Part shown: piece by piece, positions 56,132-64,000 of the stretch
How the letters are laid out: each line of letters opens with the position of its first letter
Numbering within the stretch: position 1 is the first letter of the stretch
Origin: JAPOXR01 sp965214695
Lineage (GTDB): Bacteria > Pseudomonadota > Alphaproteobacteria > Rhodobacterales > Rhodobacteraceae
Direction of reading: 5' to 3'
NCBI GenBank assembly: GCA_965214695.1
Contig: OZ243967.1
Location: 930,001-994,000, forward strand
Length of the DNA: 64,000 bases
Notes under the pieces: generated by a model
The model's database searches: none
Seen by the model: the letters and a program-made list of their open reading frames with translations, nothing else
What the model was told of the DNA's origin: nothing
Program-made: the position numbers and the translations under genes

Positions 56132-57142
56132 ATGGCGACAATCACGCTTGATGATGTCCGCAAGAGCTTTGGAAAGACCGAGGTCATTCACGGGGTGTCG
56201 ATCGATATTCAAGATGGCGAATTCATCGTGATCGTCGGCCCGTCCGGCTGCGGAAAATCCACGTTGCTGAGAATGGTAGCCGGCCTTGAAACGGTCACCG
56301 GCGGCGAGGTGCAGATCGACGGCAGGAGGGTGAATGAAGAAGAGCCCATGGACCGGGATATCGCCATGGTGTTCCAGAACTATGCGCTCTATCCACACAT
56401 GTCGATCTTCGACAACATGGCATACGGGCTGAAGATTGCGCGCGTCCCCCGCCCCGAGATCAATGACCGTGTGAAGGTCGCAGCCGAGATGTTGCAGCTG
56501 GAATCACTGCTGGACCGCAAGCCCCGGGAACTCTCCGGCGGGCAGCGCCAGAGGGTGGCCATGGGAAGGGCAATCGTGCGCAAGCCCAAGGTGTTCCTGT
56601 TCGATGAACCGCTCAGCAATCTGGATGCAAAACTGCGGGTCCAGATGCGGCTGGAAATCAAGGATTTGCAGCGGGAACTCGGAATTACCGCCCTTTATGT
56701 CACGCATGACCAGGTCGAGGCCATGACGCTGGCCGACCGGATGATCGTGATGAATGCGGGGGTGGCTGACCAGATCGGGGCGCCACTGGAGGTATACTCC
56801 GACCCGCGAACGGAATTCGTGGCCGGATTCATCGGCTCCCCGGCGACCAACTTCCTGTCGGCCGACCTCCTTGACAGCCCGGTCGAAGGCGTGACCCGGA
56901 TCGGCGTCCGCCCCGAACATTCAGCGACTTGCGCCGCCGGCGACGGGCGTGCCCTGGCGAGGATGACCTATGCCGAGGCGCTCGGCGCCGAGACATTGCT
57001 GCATCTCAGGATGAATGACGGGACATTGTTCACCATCCGGCAGGAGGGAACCGCGGCCATTCCCGACGAGGACGAGGAATGCGGCATCGACTGGGATGAG
57101 AATCGCCAGTTGATGTTCGGCATGGATGGCAACAGGATCTGA
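56132..57142 (+). CDS. ugpC: ABC transporter ATP-binding protein, UgpC type
   Basis: A 336-residue ATPase with Walker A GPSGCGKST, Q-loop VFQNYALYPHM, signature LSGGQRQRVAMGRA, Walker B FLFDEPLSNLD and H-loop YVTHDQVEAM. The C-terminal OB/TOBE domain (about 235-336) is slightly shorter than in E. coli UgpC (356). It powers uptake with UgpA and UgpE. Confidence 0.93.
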   Translation: MATITLDDVRKSFGKTEVIHGVSIDIQDGEFIVIVGPSGCGKSTLLRMVAGLETVTGGEVQIDGRRVNEEEPMDRDIAMVFQNYALYPHMSIFDNMAYGLKIARVPRPEINDRVKVAAEMLQLESLLDRKPRELSGGQRQRVAMGRAIVRKPKVFLFDEPLSNLDAKLRVQMRLEIKDLQRELGITALYVTHDQVEAMTLADRMIVMNAGVADQIGAPLEVYSDPRTEFVAGFIGSPATNFLSADLLDSPVEGVTRIGVRPEHSATCAAGDGRALARMTYAEALGAETLLHLRMNDGTLFTIRQEGTAAIPDEDEECGIDWDENRQLMFGMDGNRI

Positions 57143-57329
57143 CGCAACCCCGGCCATTGATCCCTCATCCCCGGAAACGCAACCGCCTGGCAAGCCGCCC
57201 CTCGCCTGCACATGAAGGCCCGGAGCCAGCATGGGCGAGCCATCCCCGTCCTTGCCGGCATCGCCGACTGCCGGGCCGAACGGGTGGATGTCAGTTTGTC
57301 GCCCGGCCCGGCCTCCGCTTTCGCGGATT

Positions 57330-57374
57330 TACAAATTCCGACCTGTCCATTAGCGTCCGCCGACTGAATTTGTA
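57330..57374 (+). promoter_or_regulatory. 9-bp inverted repeat upstream of iolG, possible operator
   Basis: TACAAATTC (57330-57338) and its exact complement GAATTTGTA (57366-57374) are 36 bases apart centre to centre, about 3.5 helical turns, 25 bases before the iolG ATG. The region is AT-rich compared with its surroundings. Two half-sites of this kind suit a dimeric or looping repressor. No regulator gene lies in the cluster. Confidence 0.45.
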
Positions 57375-57398
57375 CGATTCATGATCGGAGAGGCGCGC

Positions 57399-58409
57399 AT
57401 GCTGAGAATTGGTGTTTTGGGTTGCGGGCGCATTGGCGAGATGCATGCGGACAATATCCAGGCCCATCCTGATACCGAACTGGCTGCCGTATTCGACATC
57501 CACTCGCCCAACGCCGAGCGGGTCGCGGCCCGGCACGGGGTTCCGGCATTTGCCAATGCTGACAGCATGTTCGATGATGACCGTGTCGAGGCAATTCTCA
57601 TTGCCTCGTCAACCGATACCCATTGCCACTTCATCGAGCGGGCCGTGGCCTCGTCAAGGCCGGTGCTGTGCGAAAAGCCGATCGACCTCGATCTCGGCCG
57701 GGTGAATTTGTGCCGTGAAAGGATTGCCGGTGCCCGGACGCCGATACAGCTCGGCTTCAACCGCCGGTTTGACCCGGGACACCGCTCGCTTCGCGACGCC
57801 GTTCATGGCGGCGAAATCGGCGAATTGTGGCAGGTTGTCATCACCTCCCGCGACCCGCAGCCACCAGGGCGTGACTACTGCGTGGCGTCGGGCGGGTTGT
57901 TTCGTGACATGACGATTCATGATTTCGACCTGGCCCGCTACATGCTCGGCGAGGAGCCGACCAGGGTGATTGCGGTGGCCGGGCGCCAGGTCGAGCCGGA
58001 ATTGATGGCCGAGATTGGCGATCACGACACGGCGATGATCATCCTGACCACCGCCAGCGGCAGGCAGTGCTTCATCAACAATTCACGTGCGGCGGCATAT
58101 GGCTATGATCAGCGGGTCGAGATCCTGGGTCCTGGCGGCATGATCGTCAGCGACAATGTGACCATGAATTCGGTCCAGCGCTACTCGTCGGAGACGACCG
58201 GCTCTGCCGCTCCCTACATGCCGTTCTTCATCGAGCGCTACCACGATTCCTACATGGAAGAACTCCAGGCATTCGCTGCATGCGTGGCCAACGGGACCAA
58301 GCCCGGGGTCGGATTCGAGGATGGCCGCCAGGCGCTGGTCCTGGCCGATGCAGCCTACCTGTCGCTCTCCGAGGGACGAGTCGTTGATGTGGGCGAAATC
58401 GCCGGCTGA
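57399..58409 (+). CDS. iolG: Inositol 2-dehydrogenase-like Gfo/Idh/MocA oxidoreductase
   Basis: A 336-residue enzyme that begins LRIGVLGCGRIGEMHADNI, contains the catalytic CEKPIDLDL and the IolG-like blocks QLGFNRRFDPGH, SGGLFRDMTIHDFDLARYM (catalytic Asp and His) and FINNSRAAAYGYDQRVE. This matches myo-inositol 2-dehydrogenases, which oxidise inositol to 2-keto-inositol. The start at 57399 follows GGAGAGG; the ATG at 57381 is less likely. The remaining iol genes (iolE, iolD, iolB) are not in the window. Confidence 0.87.
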   Translation: MLRIGVLGCGRIGEMHADNIQAHPDTELAAVFDIHSPNAERVAARHGVPAFANADSMFDDDRVEAILIASSTDTHCHFIERAVASSRPVLCEKPIDLDLGRVNLCRERIAGARTPIQLGFNRRFDPGHRSLRDAVHGGEIGELWQVVITSRDPQPPGRDYCVASGGLFRDMTIHDFDLARYMLGEEPTRVIAVAGRQVEPELMAEIGDHDTAMIILTTASGRQCFINNSRAAAYGYDQRVEILGPGGMIVSDNVTMNSVQRYSSETTGSAAPYMPFFIERYHDSYMEELQAFAACVANGTKPGVGFEDGRQALVLADAAYLSLSEGRVVDVGEIAG

Positions 58410-58515
58410 AACGGATACTGCACGGGTTGCGTCTCCCGCGGTGACGGTGCACCGGGAAGTCCCCAGCCCGCCCCTTTCGAAGATTTGCGCAGGCACCCGG
58501 GCCGGGAGGTGAGCC

Positions 58516-59679
58516 ATGGCAAAACCCAGTCTCAGGATCGGACTCATCGGGTCCGGTTTCATGGGCAAGACCCACATATTCGGATTTGCCACCGCCAACC
58601 GGGTGTTCGATCTTCCCTATGACATCGTGCTTGAATGCATTGCCGATGCGACCCCGCAGCTGGCGCGGCAGGCACGGGACAGGTTCGGCTTCAACCGCAG
58701 CGCCGACAGCTGGCAGGATCTTGCCGATGATCCGGATATCGACGTGCTCGACATCACCGCCCCCAACGCCCTGCATCGTGAGATGGCAATCGCCGGCGCC
58801 AGCGCCGGCAAGCATGTCTATTGCGAGAAGCCGCTGGCCAACAACGTCGCCGAGGCGCTCGACATGGTGGCCGCCGCCGACCGGGCCGGCATCAGGACCC
58901 AGCTCGGCTTCAACTACCTCTCCAACCCGATGTTCCTGCTGGCCAGCAGGATGATTACCGAGGGCCGGATTGGCCAGCCCTGGTCCTTCCGGGGAATTCA
59001 TGCCGAGGATTACATGTCGGATGTGGATACCCCCTGGAGCTGGCGCCACGACTTCGACGGCGGCGGAGCAACCGCCGACCTCGGAAGCCACATCCTGGCA
59101 ACCGCCGAGTTCCTGCTGGGCCCGATTGAGCGGTTGTTGGGCGACATGCATACGGCGGTCCCCTCGCGGCCGGCGCCGGGCGAGCCGTCAAGGCCGGTCC
59201 ATGTCGACGATATCGGGCGGGCAGTTCTGCGGTTCGAAAACGGCGCCTCCGGCTCCATCGAGGCCAACTGGATTGCCACTGGCCAGAAGATGCAGCACGC
59301 GTTCGAGGTCTATGGCAGCGGCGGCGCCATGACCTTCGACCAGAGCCGGCTCAATGAACTTCGCCTCTACGAGATGACGGATCACCGGACATCGGGCTTC
59401 CGGACCATCATGGCCGGGCCGCCGCATGCCCCCTACGGGGAGTTCTGCGTCGCGCCAGGACACCAGCTCGGATACAATGACCTCAAGGCCATAGAGATCC
59501 GGGGCTTTGTCGAGGCCATTGCCGGCTTGCGTGACGAGCCATTCGGTTTCCGCTCCGGCCTGCGCATCCAGCGTCTCGTCGAAGCGATCAGGAATTCGGC
59601 CGAGACCGGCCAGTGGGTCGAGACCTGCTGGTCCGAGCCAGCCCCGGCCGTCGCCGGGACCGACAAGGATGAAGGGTGA
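58516..59679 (+). CDS. Gfo/Idh/MocA family oxidoreductase
   Basis: A 387-residue NAD(P)-dependent oxidoreductase: Rossmann motif GLIGSGFMGKTHI, catalytic YCEKPLANNVAEALD, and ATADLGSHILATAEF in the substrate domain. It is longer than IolG and of a different subfamily, similar to enzymes annotated as scyllo-inositol or other polyol dehydrogenases, but the substrate is not determined. GGGAGG at a proper distance precedes the ATG, and its end overlaps the next gene by 4 bases (GTGA). Confidence 0.88.
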   Translation: MAKPSLRIGLIGSGFMGKTHIFGFATANRVFDLPYDIVLECIADATPQLARQARDRFGFNRSADSWQDLADDPDIDVLDITAPNALHREMAIAGASAGKHVYCEKPLANNVAEALDMVAAADRAGIRTQLGFNYLSNPMFLLASRMITEGRIGQPWSFRGIHAEDYMSDVDTPWSWRHDFDGGGATADLGSHILATAEFLLGPIERLLGDMHTAVPSRPAPGEPSRPVHVDDIGRAVLRFENGASGSIEANWIATGQKMQHAFEVYGSGGAMTFDQSRLNELRLYEMTDHRTSGFRTIMAGPPHAPYGEFCVAPGHQLGYNDLKAIEIRGFVEAIAGLRDEPFGFRSGLRIQRLVEAIRNSAETGQWVETCWSEPAPAVAGTDKDEG

Positions 59680-60644
59680 GGAAATTGAAGAAGCTTGTCA
59701 TTGTCCAACCACTGCTCCCGGATGCCTACCGGATCCTGGACGAGCGCCCGGATATCGAGTGGTGCGTCGTCGACCCGGGATCGCCGACAGAGCTTGCCGA
59801 GGAGATCGAAGATGCCGATGGCATGACAATCCGGGTCATGAACCTTCCGGAGGAGGTGCTGGATGCAGCCAAAAGGCTCCGGGTAATTTCACGGCATGGC
59901 GTCGGATATGACAATATCCCGGTGGCGTATTGCACCCGCAGGAACATCGCCATTGCCATTACCGCCGGTGCAAATTCCAACGCGGTGGCGGAACACGCAT
60001 TCTACCTGATGCTGGCGGCGGCCCGGGCTGGCATGGAGATGGATCACGGGATCAGGGAAGGTGACTTCGCCATCCGCTCGCGGATTGTCGGCATCGAACT
60101 GGCCGGAAAGTCGCTGCTGGTGGTTGGCTACGGGCGAATCGGGCAACAGCTGGCCGCCAGGGCCAAGGCATTCGGAATGCGGATACTGGTCCATGATCCG
60201 TTCCAGGTGCCGACCCGGGACAGTGAACTCGAACGGGTTGACTCGCTGAACGAGGCTCTGCCGCAAGCGGATTTCGTCAGCCTCCACCTTCCACTCACAC
60301 CGGAAACTGCAGGCATGATTGGCGGCAGGGAACTCGACCTCCTCCCCGACAATGCCATCATCGTCAATTCCAGCCGGGGCGGCCTCATTGATGAAGCGGC
60401 GCTGATCGACCGCATCAACTCCGGGAAACTGTTCGGCGCCGGCCTCGACACCTTCTGCCAGGAACCGTTGCCGACCGACTCGCCGCTGCTGGCCGAAAGA
60501 CGAATCATCCTGAGCCCGCACTCGGCAGCGCTCACCGACAATTCCCTGCGGGCAATGGGAAGGCTGGCCATTCGCAATGCCCTCGCCGGCATTGACGGAA
60601 CACTCGATCCGGCCATGGTCGTCAACCCGGACTCACTGGCCTGA
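59676..60644 (+). CDS. D-2-hydroxyacid dehydrogenase
   Basis: A 322-residue NAD-dependent 2-hydroxyacid dehydrogenase. It has the nucleotide fold VVGYGRIGQQLAARAKAFG, catalytic Arg in NSSRGGLIDEAAL, Glu in FCQEPLP and His in LSPHSAAL. It starts with GTG at 59676 inside the stop of the previous gene. It probably reduces a 2-oxoacid formed in the same catabolic route. Confidence 0.9.
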   Translation: MRKLKKLVIVQPLLPDAYRILDERPDIEWCVVDPGSPTELAEEIEDADGMTIRVMNLPEEVLDAAKRLRVISRHGVGYDNIPVAYCTRRNIAIAITAGANSNAVAEHAFYLMLAAARAGMEMDHGIREGDFAIRSRIVGIELAGKSLLVVGYGRIGQQLAARAKAFGMRILVHDPFQVPTRDSELERVDSLNEALPQADFVSLHLPLTPETAGMIGGRELDLLPDNAIIVNSSRGGLIDEAALIDRINSGKLFGAGLDTFCQEPLPTDSPLLAERRIILSPHSAALTDNSLRAMGRLAIRNALAGIDGTLDPAMVVNPDSLA

Positions 60645-60694
60645 GCTGGAGTGCGGCCCGCCCATTGGCGGGTCCGCGATTTCCGCATGGCTCC

Positions 60695-61471
60695 TCAGGA
60701 ATAGTATTCGGGAACGAAGGTCTGGTCGGAAAGCGGCGGCCGGATATAGCCCTCGTCATCCTTTCTCGTTGGCAGCGAAATCGGCTCCGGTGTCAGATCC
60801 TCGTAATCGAACTGTTCGAGGAAATGCCTGATGCAGTTGAGCCTGGCCAGTCGCTTACTGTCGGAATTGACCACGTACCAAGGGGATTGCTTGATGTCGG
60901 TGCTGGCAAACATCTGGTCCTTGGCCCGTGAATACTCGACCCAGCGGGTCCTCGATTCCAAATCCATCGGCGACAGTTTCCACCGCTTGTGCGGCTCGCT
61001 GAGCCGGCTCTGGAACCGTACCTCCTGCTCTTCATCCGAGACCGAAAACCAGTATTTGAGCACCACGATTCCGCTGCGGACCAGCATGCGTTCGAATTCG
61101 GGGCACGAGCGCAGGAACTCCTTGTATTCCTCGGAGGTGCAGAACCCCATCACGTATTCGACACCGGCCCGGTTGTACCAGCTTCGGTCGAAGAGCACGA
61201 TTTCCCCGGCTGCCGGCAGGTGCGAGACATAACGCTGGAAATACCACTGCGTCTGCTCCCGTTCGGTTGGGACCGGCAATGCCACCGTCCTGACAATCCG
61301 CGGACTCAGATGCTCCAGAATCCGCTTGATCACGCCGCCCTTGCCAGCCGCATCCCTGCCCTCGAAGATGACAATGATTTTCAGCCCCTCGGATTTTACC
61401 CAGCCCTGCAGCTTGACCAGTTCAAGCTGCAGGCGAAACAGCTCCCTTTCATATTCCGATTTCTTCATCAT
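60695..61471 (-). CDS. ppk2: Polyphosphate kinase 2
   Basis: A 258-residue single-domain PPK2, class I by length. Walker A is FEGRDAAGKGGVIKR, the lid module TEREQTQWYFQRYVSHLP, and Walker B LFDRSWYNRAGVE. It transfers phosphate between polyphosphate and nucleoside diphosphates (typically GDP or ADP). It is convergent with the hydroxyacid dehydrogenase gene. Two in-frame starts, ATG-ATG at 61471 and 61468, are equivalent. Confidence 0.94.
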   Translation of the reverse strand: MMKKSEYERELFRLQLELVKLQGWVKSEGLKIIVIFEGRDAAGKGGVIKRILEHLSPRIVRTVALPVPTEREQTQWYFQRYVSHLPAAGEIVLFDRSWYNRAGVEYVMGFCTSEEYKEFLRSCPEFERMLVRSGIVVLKYWFSVSDEEQEVRFQSRLSEPHKRWKLSPMDLESRTRWVEYSRAKDQMFASTDIKQSPWYVVNSDSKRLARLNCIRHFLEQFDYEDLTPEPISLPTRKDDEGYIRPPLSDQTFVPEYYS

Positions 61472-61776
61472 TCACCCTCCCTTGCTCGACCATGACACCC
61501 TGCCTTCCGGGCAATCAGGACCTCCCGGTCGGTCCACGGGCCGGACTGCGCGCTGTTGACAGCCGACCATCAGGCACCTGTCTCGTCAAATCCAGGCGCT
61601 GTGCCTCCATCATTCCGCCTTTTTCGAATGTGCACAAGCCGTACGACCAGATAGTTGCCACGGATATGTTGCATGCAGCGTCTCCACGGAACTCCACGCC
61701 GACCCTGTCCACACGGACTCTCCCCGAGATTCCTGGATTCTTGGGACCAATGAAGGGCATTTGACGGATTGGCTGC
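61472..61776. other. Intergenic region between ppk2 and the ATPase gene
   Basis: About 300 bases without a supported gene. The minus-strand frame 61515-61835 has no ribosome site or known motif. It should include the ppk2 promoter. I see no repeat or strong hairpin. Confidence 0.5.
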
Positions 61777-61805
61777 ATGACCCGTTCACATGACCGCTGT
61801 ATAAA
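61777..61805 (+). promoter_or_regulatory. Candidate promoter of the ATPase-nuclease gene
   Basis: ATGACC (61777-61782) and TATAAA (61800-61805) are spaced 17 bases apart and match 4 and 5 consensus bases. Transcription would start near 61812, 22 bases before the ATG at 61834, which is preceded by GAAGAGA. This placement also excludes the upstream in-frame ATG at 61777 as the start. Confidence 0.45.
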
Positions 61806-61833
61806 GGGCAGCGAACCCCCTACGAAGAGAATC

Positions 61834-63624
61834 ATGACTGCCTGGCACTTTTATGGACGCGAGAAGGAGCTGGCGCTGGTCAGGGACTTCATCGGCAGGC
61901 CGAACTTTGCGGCCGGTACGATCTTTGGCGGGCGCGGCATCGGCAAGTCGGAATTGCTCGTGGAGACACGCCGGCGAATTGGCAACAAGCCGCCGGTATT
62001 GATATTCGAGTTGGAAGATCCCGAATTGGAAGACCAGGTGGCTGCCAACGATCGATTGATCCAGGCAATCCAGGACATGTTGCCACAGCCGGTATCGTCG
62101 TCGATCCCACCGCTGGATGATTATCGTGCCAGACAGCCCAAGGAACGCTTCTTCCAGCTCGTCAGGCACCTGCTCGTCCGTGGGGTCGTGGTCTGCCTCG
62201 ACGAGTTCCACATAGCCAAACCGATGGGGCTTGAAGGCGGCCTCAAGCGGCTCATCGACCAATCCCGTCCGCTCGGCGACAATCCGCCCGGCAAGCTGAT
62301 CCTCATGGGCTCGCACCAGCAGCAGGTGCTGGACATGTTCCGGTCCACCGAGCCGCTCCACCAGCGGGCGGACGGGTTCGTCAGGCTCCGGCAATGGAAG
62401 GTGCAGACGGTATTCGAAATGGCATCCGAGCAGGGCCTGCTGCAACGGCCGGGTCGCTTCCTGACGCTGTGGTGCGCCTTCGGCGGCGTGCCTCGCAACT
62501 GGGAGCGGTTCGCAAACCTGCCCCCCGGCAACCTGGCCGATATGGGCGCCTGGGAGAGTGACGATGCCTGGCGGATAGCGTTTCTCGACTGGCACCGGGA
62601 GATGCTGGCGGACAGTCCGCGGGAGCGGTTCGACAGCAAGGCATTCATCGAACTGGCCGAGCCGACACGCGATGCCCTGCTGTGGCTGGCGCGAAGCCAT
62701 CCGCGCGGCACGGTCTTCTCAAGGTTTCCCGCCGAGATGCGGGAAGTTCCGGGGGGCGCACTCGAAAACACGCTCGATGTGCTGCGTGACCATCTGGGGA
62801 TGATCGAGAGGTGCTATCCGTTCATGGTCAAGGAGAAGCCCAGGTGGCGGATTGCCGACAACAGCACCATGTTCCAGATCCATGTGTATCCGGAACTCTT
62901 CGATGGATCGGAGCGCGGCAGCTATGGGCCGGAAGACAGGAGGTCGCAACCCCGGATGCTCGACCGGCTGAAGACACCGGAAGGGATTGCATTGGAGCGC
63001 CTGACGGCCGACTGCCTCCTGCGCCTGCCCGGTGTGACCTGGGGTGGACACAATTTGTGGCGCAATCGTCAGAAAATTGCCGGCAGTGACGCACCGGCGC
63101 AACTGGCCGATATTGACGTCATGGCCTTGCGGGGCTGGCTGGACGACCCGGATCCGGTGTTGATGCTGGCCGGTTGCAAGCGTAATCCCGGGCAGCACAA
63201 CACGGCGCTGCTCCAGCACCAATTCAACGACATGCTCGACGACCTCGGCGGGAAGAGAGGCGAACGCATGCGCGCCCTTCGGCAGGACAAACTCGTGGTC
63301 TCACCGGAATTCAGCCCCGAACAGCGGCAGCACTACGCCAGGGCCGGATTCAAATCACTGGACATTCGTGACATGGCACGCCATCTCGGCATCGAGCCCG
63401 CACCCGCGATTCCTGAGCCTGAGCTCGGCTCGAGACTGGAGCCAACCAGCGACCCGTCGCCGTTCTGCGGGCGGCACTGCATGACCGGCAGCCGGCTTCC
63501 CGGGGCGGGCCAGGTGCCGAATTTGCTTCGGTCATCACGTCATTGGGCCAGTGGCGGTTCTCCGGCCGCTCACGGCGCCGAATGCCGGCCGGCCTCACCG
63601 GCCACCCACCGCACGTCACCGTGA
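61834..63624 (+). CDS. STAND-like ATPase with a C-terminal nuclease-like domain
   Basis: A 596-residue protein. The N-terminal archaeal-type ATPase domain (about 5-230) starts with YGREKELALVRDFIGRPN, Walker A GGRGIGKS (residues 32-39) and Walker B VVCLDEFHI (Asp123-Glu124), and it has a sensor-like LILMGSHQQQVLDMF. A winged-helix-like middle follows. At 426-449 the pattern ADIDVMA...LMLAGCKRN (Asp426, Asp428, Lys449) resembles the PD-(D/E)xK nuclease fold of DUF234-type archaeal ATPases, but Gly replaces the usual Glu before Cys-Lys. After about residue 530 the sequence is low complexity. No partner gene is adjacent. The function is unknown; defence or mobile-element roles are known for related proteins. 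Confidence 0.8.
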   Translation: MTAWHFYGREKELALVRDFIGRPNFAAGTIFGGRGIGKSELLVETRRRIGNKPPVLIFELEDPELEDQVAANDRLIQAIQDMLPQPVSSSIPPLDDYRARQPKERFFQLVRHLLVRGVVVCLDEFHIAKPMGLEGGLKRLIDQSRPLGDNPPGKLILMGSHQQQVLDMFRSTEPLHQRADGFVRLRQWKVQTVFEMASEQGLLQRPGRFLTLWCAFGGVPRNWERFANLPPGNLADMGAWESDDAWRIAFLDWHREMLADSPRERFDSKAFIELAEPTRDALLWLARSHPRGTVFSRFPAEMREVPGGALENTLDVLRDHLGMIERCYPFMVKEKPRWRIADNSTMFQIHVYPELFDGSERGSYGPEDRRSQPRMLDRLKTPEGIALERLTADCLLRLPGVTWGGHNLWRNRQKIAGSDAPAQLADIDVMALRGWLDDPDPVLMLAGCKRNPGQHNTALLQHQFNDMLDDLGGKRGERMRALRQDKLVVSPEFSPEQRQHYARAGFKSLDIRDMARHLGIEPAPAIPEPELGSRLEPTSDPSPFCGRHCMTGSRLPGAGQVPNLLRSSRHWASGGSPAAHGAECRPASPATHRTSP

Positions 63625-63767
63625 GCGGCCGGAGGTGGGCGGACACGGGGTCATCCATGTGAGTACGCTGCAGCCGGAGGATCGGCCTTTGGCGGGCCCG
63701 ACAACCAAACTGGCGCCAGGCCGGGGTCGTATGGCCAACCTGCCGCCGACAGCACGGGAGCAAATCC

Positions 63768-64000
63768 ATGCCCAAGCATCACAGCATCGACTATGTCGAA
63801 TTTCCCTGCCGGGACCCCGAAAGCAGCAAGCGCTTTTTCGCCGAGGTGTTCGGCTGGGAATTCACCGATTACGGCGACGACTACACGGCATTTTCGCAGG
63901 CCGGCCTCGATGGCGGTTTCTACCGGGCCGATGCCGCCAGTCAGGCCGGCGCCGGGGCGACACTGGTGGTGTTCTACAGCGATTCGCTGGAGGAGACGCA
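63768..64000 (+). CDS. VOC family (glyoxalase-like) protein, 3' end off window
   Basis: The frame starts at an ATG with GGGAG eight bases upstream and is open to the edge of the window (77 codons). It reads as the N-terminal half of a short VOC protein: VEFPCRDPESSKRFFAEVFGW is the first beta-alpha-beta module and AFSQAGLDGGFYRAD contains the usual Gly-rich turn. Members of this group (PF00903) include small proteins similar to extradiol dioxygenases. The rest of the gene and the substrate are not visible. Confidence 0.8.
   Translation, partial: MPKHHSIDYVEFPCRDPESSKRFFAEVFGWEFTDYGDDYTAFSQAGLDGGFYRADAASQAGAGATLVVFYSDSLEET

Overview
The window reads as a chromosomal segment of a GC-rich alphaproteobacterium. 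The evidence is the chain accB-accC-aat followed on the other strand by DUF2155, mlaD and an NDUFA12-type complex I subunit, together with tig-clpP-clpX, a fused nnr, glnB-glnA, parE and a Lys-plus-lipoyl glycine cleavage set (gcvT-gcvH-gcvP). A DMSP lyase of the DddP type points to a marine or marine-host-associated life. I cannot name an order from the sequence alone.

Layout. 1-12.5 kb: housekeeping genes (tail of a basic RNase E-like protein, a DsbA-like oxidoreductase, acetyl-CoA carboxylase BCCP and biotin carboxylase, Aat, Mla and complex I small genes, the Clp protease with trigger factor, tRNA-Leu, NAD(P)H-hydrate repair, PII and glutamine synthetase). 12.7-15.4 kb: dddP and a MATE exporter. 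15.8-25.7 kb: parE, glycine cleavage operon, gltX, nadE. 25.7-35.2 kb: an accessory region with a secreted 20-repeat MORN protein, an IS630 remnant, an ankyrin protein and a urease operon (ureDABCEFG) whose ureD is split by a 968-bp IS5-family element with a 3-bp target duplication. 35.2-43.7 kb: leuA behind a leucine-rich leader peptide and alternative RNA hairpins, then the rod-shape operon mreBCD-mrdA-rodA and a GhrA-type reductase. 43.9-48.8 kb: a Fic pseudogene, an ArsP-like permease, nhaA, kdsA, and then a phosphohexomutase. 50.2-51.3 kb: tandem 60-bp repeats, tRNA-Gln, gene remnants, and an orphan VapB antitoxin with a deleted toxin. 51.4-60.6 kb: a catabolic cluster with a UgpBAEC-type importer, three Gfo/Idh/MocA oxidoreductases (one IolG-like) and a D-2-hydroxyacid dehydrogenase. 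60.7-64 kb: PPK2, an ATPase joined to a nuclease-like domain, and the start of a VOC protein.

Themes. Nitrogen and one-carbon metabolism are well represented (PII, GlnA, glycine cleavage, an inactivated urease operon), and so are envelope and shape genes (mre/mrd, kdsA, mlaD). Several genes are freshly or partly broken (ureD, fic, vapC, an IS630 transposase, and an unidentified gene after tRNA-Gln), which suggests ongoing loss of accessory functions. The most interesting signals are the leuA attenuator, DddP with every known metal ligand conserved, the exactly reconstructable IS insertion in ureD, the ugp-inositol cluster behind a 12-C tract, and the solitary ATPase-nuclease-like protein.
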